DNA of 25,488 nt from Roseimarinus sp035271585 (GTDB lineage: Bacteria; Bacteroidota; Bacteroidia; Bacteroidales; Prolixibacteraceae). The first letter of the stretch is position 1. Every line of letters begins with the position of its first letter. Below are positions 21,901 to 25,488 of this stretch, in pieces. A program made the position numbers and the translations under genes. The DNA lies in assembly GCA_035271585.1 (NCBI GenBank), contig DATERL010000093.1, positions 1-25,488 of the forward strand, read 5' to 3'. The notes under the pieces were generated by a model. That model saw only the letters and a program-made list of their open reading frames with translations, did no database searches and was not told the DNA's origin.

Positions 21901-22087
21901 AGGCACGGTGCTATTTAACATCCTGTTTATATGGGTAATGACCGGCTTTTTAATGGTTTCGTTGTACTTCGATTGGTTGCGAAAAGTGATTAATTACATC
22001 GAAAAGTGGCAATTGCTGCAACTGGCCATGTTACGCGACAAAATTTTCTATAATCCGATGGCTTTTATCAAGGGTAAAAAGAAATAA
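18932..22087 (+). CDS. ABCG-like ABC transporter, fused ATPase and permease
   Basis: A 1051-residue half-transporter with the reverse order of ABCG/White proteins. Residues 1-230: soluble helical region followed by a part resembling an FHA-like beta domain (IRSISTLFFKYNGPRNLYLNG). About 235-480: nucleotide-binding domain with Walker A GGSGVGKTT (about 287-295), Q-loop VPQDDLL, signature LSGGQRKR (about 395), Walker B ILFADEP, and IANIHQP switch His. About 590-830: five membrane segments (YLAIALLEAPILALILGFF, FLFMSVVVAFFIGLSI, ILLLFMLSAFQVATFMAVGYYI, WAILFTTACFANLLGLNL, YVLIPLMLVPQLLLSGVIV). About 830-1000: a large domain with conserved Tyr/Asn, presumably periplasmic, then a last membrane helix (LFNILFIWVMTGFLMVSLYF). 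A homodimer is likely; substrate unknown. It is transcribed alone. Confidence 0.9.
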   Translation: MYEGIIETLIKLFAIVTDVNRPSGVENSSALVQSYLKENFSNDIAEKYIDQYLENVEYYHVKNREILYGKEENEKKVINYKHLNKICRKIVDLFNLESRYLIVVQLLNFINKEEGLASQDIRIVKLVAKGLKINKQEYVDLRNFYLFSIAKVTDKSSLFVVNSNNSYPDPNIKHLQRENQQVQVELILIRSISTLFFKYNGPRNLYLNGHRLAQNRLYLFPSGGILRTSRIVPIYYSSIMSRFIRDEGSPIIVYNAENIEYRFSKKVFGLHPFSFQERSGDLVGILGGSGVGKTTLLNVLNGKLKPNKGTISINGLDIHDPANVEQLKGLIGYVPQDDLLLEDLSVYKNLEYNARFCFGSMTNQEIEEVIERSLVDFDLVEARDLIVGSPLKKILSGGQRKRLNIALELMREPAILFADEPTSGLSSADSEKVMYLLKRQVLKGKLVIANIHQPASDIYKLFDRMIVMDKGGRVVFFGNPMEAVTYFKNEAGYVNPNESECMACGNVKTEQPLRIIEERMVDPFGKSIRRRKIPPEEWYEKYKKKVEPRVLDFMEQNPATNEKIPEIFFKTPGWFRQLKLFLKRDYATKKSNRQYLAIALLEAPILALILGFFSKYSPDGIYSYANNDNIPAFLFMSVVVAFFIGLSISAEEIFKDRKIRKREEFLNLSKGAYLSSKILLLFMLSAFQVATFMAVGYYILDIRDLLFSDWAILFTTACFANLLGLNLSSGLNSAVAIYVLIPLMLVPQLLLSGVIVDFNKMHSSFSNYSRTPVVGDVMASRWAYEALSVNHFKNNKYREIIFDDEQKKSNYNFMTYYWLPELEQNYESFHYSIKTGKSNDALPYETLLQNSFTKLFADLNLNIDSAVNLTQQLNINQYNAASKATFDQYISNGKQLYLKAYQYHTWALDQKLTQLIKNFDNDTDALVAYRNKYVNKKLESIVRDKYSFRKIYQVNNNIYQSDEAIFREPAYKNGRAHFYAPYKYLGKIKVGTVLFNILFIWVMTGFLMVSLYFDWLRKVINYIEKWQLLQLAMLRDKIFYNPMAFIKGKKK

Positions 22088-22148
22088 AAACCGAAATGTT
22101 CACCTTGACAAATTCTCTGCCCGGGTACAAACGAAATAATGAGCAAAA

Positions 22149-22509
22149 TTAAAAATCAGCGTAAGCTAAAACCGCTGCTGAAATACCACTGAAACCCTTA
22201 TATAATATACAAAATCTGTGGGTATGTGCTTTATTTTTTTCGTCAAGTCCAGATACTGTCATTAGCAAAAAGTCTAAACTCTTATTATAATTCAAGTCCT
22301 CATATTCTAATCCGATTTTTTTAATATTTGAATAATAATCTTTGAGTTTTAGGTAATATATTTTTTTCCAATTGCACGTCAGTGGCCTTTTCTCCAATTT
22401 TCTCAATCAAGAACCATTTTTCTAATAATCTAGCACTGCGTCCATTCCCATCTTGAAAGGGATGAATCTTTACAAATACCAAATGAACCAGTGCGGCATA
22501 ATAAAAGAT
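22149..22509 (-). pseudogene. Fic-family protein, truncated and frameshifted C-terminal remnant
   Basis: The frame entering at 22509 reads IFYYAALVHLVFVKIHPFQDGNGRSARLLEKW: the Fic AMP-transferase motif HPFxDGNGR is intact. After LEKN the frame breaks in a run of seven A on minus (plus 22361-22367), and the other frame continues YYLKLKDYYSNIKKIGLEYEDLNYNKSLDFLLMTVSG, as in Fic proteins of this phylum. The N-terminal half (about 200 residues, with the inhibitory helix region) is gone, replaced by a transposase fragment. The last 30 residues up to 22149 do not look like Fic. Not expected to be active. Confidence 0.8.
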
Positions 22510-23278
22510 TTCAAAATCCTTTAAATCAAACCTTTCTGCAAAATCCTTCACTACAGGAATCATTGTATGACCTTCATATTTATTCCCTTCATGTATAGAA
22601 TAGGCCAGCGGATAACCACCATCACTCACTAAGAGCCCCAGAACGATTTGTGGCAATGAATGTTTGCCGTCTTTTGAGAAGCCATTTTTTCTTAGGTTGT
22701 CCGAATGATCTGTTTCAAAGTAAAGTGTGGTAACATAATAAAAAACAACTCCTATTTTCCCGCCCAGCACTTTACGAGTATGTTCTACACTGATTTTTTG
22801 TATTGTATCTTTTTGATTATCATTCAGTTTATCTAAATAACGATATATTTTATGCAATTTAATATCCTCATCAAAATACGATTTCAGGTAATCAACCGTG
22901 GCGGCCTTGCTTTGTGGCTGACTTATGCGCGACACAACTATATGTTTTAGGATATCATCATTTATTTTGTCAAAAACCAACGGCCTTAAATACCGAATTC
23001 AAGATAAGCTGTTTTCCGTTAATTAACACTTGTTCAATGTTGTTTAGTAGTGCTTCTACTATCTCTTTACTCTCTTTAGCCTTAGCATACTCCATGAATA
23101 TGTCACGCAGTCCGAGCTGCTCTGCAACCTATTTTTTACCAATACGATACAGTTCGTCAATCTCTTGCTGCACAGAACTGACGCCTATGGTTTTAAGGTA
23201 GCAAACTTTGCCAGCTTTTTTTTCAACTATTACGACACTCGTACTACACGATCTAATTGGTTTCTTGCGTACATACAT
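22510..23278 (-). pseudogene. IS1634-like transposase, N-terminal remnant
   Basis: On minus from ATG 23278: MYVRKKPIRSCSTSVVIVEK, a start typical of IS1634-family transposases, then TIGVSSVQQEIDELYRIGKK followed by an in-frame TAG, a further readable stretch (VAEQLGLRDIFMEYAKAKES), and a 1-base frameshift near 22980. The frame then gives VVFYYVTTLYFETDHSDNLRKNGF, SLPQIVLGLLVSDGGYPLAY and EGNKYEGHTMIPVV. The first catalytic Asp, normally in YDVTTLYFE, is Tyr here. The protein stops after about 250 of over 500 residues, where it joins the Fic fragment. Dead by four separate lesions. Confidence 0.85.
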
Positions 23279-23303
23279 GTAGCGAATTTAGAAAAAAATA
23301 AAA

Positions 23304-23327
23304 TGCGACACCCAAAACGGTGTCGCA
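23304..23327 (-). terminator. Intrinsic terminator after REP-associated transposase
   Basis: On minus, TGCGACACC-GTTTTG-GGTGTCGCA: a perfect 9-bp stem with TTTTATTTTTT behind it, 31 bases after the stop at 23359. It also shields the IS remnant downstream from read-through. Confidence 0.8.
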
Positions 23328-23358
23328 AAAATTATAAAAGCATGATTATCAGCATTTT

Positions 23359-23874
23359 TTACGATGTGCTATTTAAAAGTGTCAAAGTCAGGAAATAATC
23401 AACCGGATTTGCTACTAGTTCTGCCCTGACAGGATTTTCATGGGTGTAATTCATCTTTTCTTCCAAAAATGCAGTAGAATGAATCTCTTTTGCATCATTG
23501 ACATCTTGCCAAACCTTGAAGTTTTTTATCTTCTTGTTGTTTTTACCTGCATACCAAAACAAGTTCAACAACCACTCCCTCCTACTTTCCGGTATCTCTT
23601 TTATGGTTTCGATTATGGCTTTACTTGTAAACTTCTTGAAATCGCGTAATATATCAGATAAGCTATCTTCATCTGTAGCACTTGCAATTATGTGCAGATG
23701 GTTGCTCATTAAACACCAACAATATACCTTAAGCCCTTTGTTAGCAATGCAGTAGTTTATAGAATCGACAATAAGGTGCTTATATGCCGGACGGCTAAAA
23801 ATATCTATCCATTCAACAATGGTTAACGTGCAGTAATATACATATCTGGGCGATATTTTATTTTTAATTCCCAT
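23359..23874 (-). CDS. REP-associated tyrosine transposase (RAYT), C-terminus altered
   Basis: A 171-residue Y1 HUH transposase of the RAYT (TnpA_REP, IS200/IS605-related) type. It shows YVYYCTLTIVEWIDIFSRP, the HUH motif in MSNHLHIIA (His59, His61), the helix FWYAGKNNKKIKNFKVWQD carrying the likely catalytic Tyr108, and HENPVRAELV. Family members end with DYxYSSAxxYxGxxGLL; here after PVDY the sequence becomes FLTLTLLNSTS, so the tail is lost or frameshifted. Start at 23874 fits the family; the frame upstream is noncoding. REP-like repeats lie just upstream at 23906-24075. It may be inactive. Confidence 0.88.
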   Translation of the reverse strand: MGIKNKISPRYVYYCTLTIVEWIDIFSRPAYKHLIVDSINYCIANKGLKVYCWCLMSNHLHIIASATDEDSLSDILRDFKKFTSKAIIETIKEIPESRREWLLNLFWYAGKNNKKIKNFKVWQDVNDAKEIHSTAFLEEKMNYTHENPVRAELVANPVDYFLTLTLLNSTS

Positions 23875-23905
23875 GAATGTAAAAATAAGGAAAATATTTA
23901 ATAAT

Positions 23906-24075
23906 GGGATCACAGATCCCAAGCTTGTTAGGCGCGTATTGCAATCGAAGATCACCCTTAGGTAAATCCGCACCAGCCGCTGCGAACATCCAGACCAGCT
24001 ATGGTGATTACAAATCGCCACTAGCGGCTGTGAACTTCCCGACCAGCAGGTTTACAAACTCGCGCCATGAGGGGC
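23906..24075. repeat. REP-like repeat cluster upstream of the transposase
   Basis: Contains gggatc-aca-gatccc (23906-23920, perfect 6-bp arms), two direct copies of GCxGCTGxGAAC followed by GACCAGC (about 23976-24001 and 24024-24050), and ACAAACTCGCGCCATGAGGG (about 24053-24072), which recurs as ACAAACTCGCCATGAGGAG at 24592-24610. Such palindromic sets are the usual substrates of RAYT proteins. Confidence 0.65.
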
Positions 24076-24079
24076 CGTT

Positions 24080-24319
24080 TTAAGGACATATAACAGCAAC
24101 TGCTTGTATTAATGCACCTAAACCAATTAGAATTAGAAAGCGAGGAAAAAACTTTTGCCTTCGATGAATTCTAATTCTTTTTATCTTATCCTGTTCTGAA
24201 CATAGAGATACGGATCCATCAGAGTTATATTTAGGTGCTGGAGTACACAAAGCCGCAAAAATACTACCAATTGTCATTAATAGCAGACCTATTAGATTTA
24301 AAATTTGATTACAGTCCAT
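24080..24319 (-). CDS. Small membrane protein, hypothetical
   Basis: 79 residues with two predicted membrane helices (about 8-27, LIGLLLMTIGSIFAAL; and about 60-77, FLILIGLGALIQAVAVI) separated by a basic loop (KIKRIRIHRRQKFFPRF). There is no known family. It sits alone between REP repeats. It is short, but the well-formed helices and positive loop favour a real gene. Confidence 0.6.
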   Translation of the reverse strand: MDCNQILNLIGLLLMTIGSIFAALCTPAPKYNSDGSVSLCSEQDKIKRIRIHRRQKFFPRFLILIGLGALIQAVAVICP

Positions 24320-24384
24320 AATTTCTCATATTTATTGAAGTTGCTATTAAATTATTTTTTACACCTCCCCCTTTTGCAACTATA

Positions 24385-24405
24385 GCGCGAGTTTGCAACT
24401 CGTGC
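24385..24405. repeat. REP palindrome, left end of deleted RAYT unit
   Basis: GCGCGAGTT-TGC-AACTCGTGC: 9-bp arms with one mismatch. It abuts the stop of the remnant at 24406 and is the inverted partner of 24582-24602. Confidence 0.7.
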
Positions 24406-24561
24406 TCAATACATTTTTACGATTTTTACCAGCCCTTTTTGTCCTGAATAATCAACGGCACTACTATATGGATAATCTTCTTCGTGATTGACAAACCTTG
24501 CAACAACAGGATTCTCATAATAAACTTAGTCTATATTTCTGAATTTATACTTTCTGCTCAT
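24406..24561 (-). pseudogene. Internally deleted REP-associated transposase remnant
   Basis: On minus from ATG 24561: MSRKYKFRN, a typical RAYT start, runs straight into a TAG and then YYENPVVARFVNHEEDYPYS, SAVDYSGQKGLV and a stop, which is the RAYT C-terminus. About 100-120 internal residues including the HUH motif and the catalytic Tyr are missing. REP palindromes lie at both sides (24385-24405, 24582-24602), so this looks like a small nonautonomous element. Confidence 0.8.
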
Positions 24562-24581
24562 ACTTTAAAGATAAGTAATTT

Positions 24582-24602
24582 GGCACGAGTTACAAACTCG
24601 CC
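24582..24602. repeat. REP palindrome, right end of deleted RAYT unit
   Basis: GGCACGAGTT-ACA-AACTCGCC: arms of 8 bp plus near match; shares the GCACGAGTT core with 24385-24405 and the trailing CCATGAGG with 24064-24072. Confidence 0.7.
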
Positions 24603-24615
24603 ATGAGGAGCCAAC

Positions 24616-25215
24616 TCATAGCAAACGAGTGGCAGGTGGGGATTTCTTAGCTAAAAACTGAGACATATTTACAACCAATAAAGCAAATATTATTACAAAT
24701 TTAATCCATAAAAAGAATCTTGAAACACCTACTGGTTCATAGCTAGTTGAACTTTTTGTTGAATATATTTCGGGAATATTTGTCAACAGTAACCTATTAG
24801 GATAGCTTACTGTTGAATCGTTTTGATGATATTCAATTACTCTACTTGTAATACTTTCATTATAGACATATTTTGTCTGAATAACACCCGAACGATCATA
24901 AAATGATGCATAATCGCAATTTAAACCGTTCTTATAAATTGAATACAAAGAAAGAGTTAGTGCCGAATCATTATAAAACTGCCTCCAGACTCCATTCATT
25001 TTATCCTGCGCATAGCTGCCAACAGCAAATAAATTAAATAAAGAATCTGTGAATATCCACTGTCCTGACTTATCCCCGTCAACTTGGCGACCAAAAGCCA
25101 AATTGCCAAATTCATCTTCAAATATTAGAACAGATGTGTTTTTTCGGTAATATTCGAATGTAATTATTCCAAATAGTAATAATAAGCCAATAATATTGTA
25201 CAATATATTTCTCAT
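24616..25215 (-). CDS. Membrane-anchored protein with MORN-like repeats, hypothetical
   Basis: A 199-residue protein with an N-terminal membrane helix (about 4-22, ILYNIIGLLLLFGIITFEYY), an external domain with MORN_2/YwqK-like repeats (GDKSGQWIFTD, GSYAQDKMNGVWRQFY, IYKNGLNCDYASFYDRSGV), and a C-terminal helix (FFLWIKFVIIFALLVVNM). The final residues (SPPATRLL) and stop codon come from a REP-like sequence, so insertion of the REP may have replaced the original end. Function unknown. The repeats resemble those of the cassette gene at 7205-7753. Confidence 0.65.
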   Translation of the reverse strand: MRNILYNIIGLLLLFGIITFEYYRKNTSVLIFEDEFGNLAFGRQVDGDKSGQWIFTDSLFNLFAVGSYAQDKMNGVWRQFYNDSALTLSLYSIYKNGLNCDYASFYDRSGVIQTKYVYNESITSRVIEYHQNDSTVSYPNRLLLTNIPEIYSTKSSTSYEPVGVSRFFLWIKFVIIFALLVVNMSQFLAKKSPPATRLL

Positions 25216-25325
25216 TTTAAATGATTATATTTTTGATCATGTGATGTTTTTGCTTGCTCAAATATATCATTCTCTAAAACAGTTTCCAGCCCATCAAAGA
25301 AATTATCCATTTTCTCCCCCCCACT

Positions 25326-25380
25326 ACCCCTCGTTTAGCTTGCGTAACGAGGGGTAAGCCGTTTGTCGTTTGTAACGACA
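25326..25380. repeat. Two REP-like hairpins
   Basis: ACCCCTCGTT (25326-25335) with AACGAGGGGT (25346-25355), a perfect 10-bp stem; then TGTCGTT-TGT-AACGACA (25364-25380), a perfect 7-bp stem. They lie just after the stop of the RAYT at the window edge. Confidence 0.75.
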
Positions 25381-25412
25381 CCTTGTTATTGGATGATGTA
25401 ATCATTCAATAA

Positions 25413-25488
25413 CTAACGAATCACTTCCACTTCTAACACACCTCCCAAAGATGCATAGTTTTTTGCTGAACTGAAAAGGTAATCTTCG
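25413..25488 (-). CDS. REP-associated transposase, C-terminal end only (window edge)
   Basis: The frame entering from the right edge reads EDYLFSSAKNYASLGGVLEV then EVIR and TAG at 25415-25413. EDYxxSSAxNYxxLxxxLEVxVI is the standard RAYT C-terminus. Only 24 codons are visible; whether the gene is intact cannot be seen. Confidence 0.7.
   Translation of the reverse strand, partial: EDYLFSSAKNYASLGGVLEVEVIR

Overview
The window comes from a member of the Bacteroidota, probably of the Marinilabiliales/Prolixibacteraceae type. The evidence is: promoters of the TTG-N20-TAnnTTTG kind; a bifunctional HisB (phosphatase plus dehydratase); a type IX secretion (Por) sorting tail on a glycoside hydrolase; GxxExxY and four-helix-bundle accessory genes; and low GC with few Shine-Dalgarno sites. 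The exact genus is inference.

Layout. Positions 1-3.1 kb hold thiL (thiamine-phosphate kinase) and a secreted beta-helix protein, both on the plus strand. From 15.5 down to 3.2 kb, on the minus strand, runs a histidine biosynthesis operon: his leader/attenuator, hisG, hisD, hisC, a four-helix-bundle gene, hisB, a GxxExxY gene, purU, hisH, a large insertion, and hisA. hisF and hisIE are absent after hisA. From 15.6 to 22.1 kb lie a small cysteine-rich protein, a T9SS-secreted GH16 glucanase (minus) and a large ABCG-like ABC transporter (plus). From 22.1 kb to the end is a mobile-DNA graveyard: a dead IS1634-like transposase fused to a Fic-protein remnant, three REP-associated transposases or remnants with REP palindromes, and two small membrane/exported proteins.

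The most remarkable part is 4325-7834. A four-helix-bundle gene between hisH and hisA is split into a 5' part (7915-7835) and a 3' part (4324-4036) that rejoin in frame at a G/TT point if 3510 bp are removed. The insert is three same-orientation gene units, each ending in a 130-138 bp imperfect palindrome with integron attC-like R''/R' ends: (A) a YwqK/MORN-like exported protein plus a small conserved protein, (B) an outer-membrane-like protein, (C) a higBA toxin-antitoxin pair with its own promoter and operator. No integrase is present, so this looks like a cassette cluster lacking an integrase (CALIN-type) in a Bacteroidota. An ORF-less 694-nt group II intron, with matching IBS1/EBS1, sits inside one attC-like site.

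Other notable structure: a his attenuator with a His-rich leader peptide; ~50 bp palindromic repeats inserted in frame into both hisC and hisD, giving both enzymes a shared extra peptide; accessory genes in the operon each bracketed by inverted repeats; and an internally deleted REP-transposase unit bracketed by two REPs. The his genes probably work as one attenuated operon, with purU and accessory cargo threaded through it.
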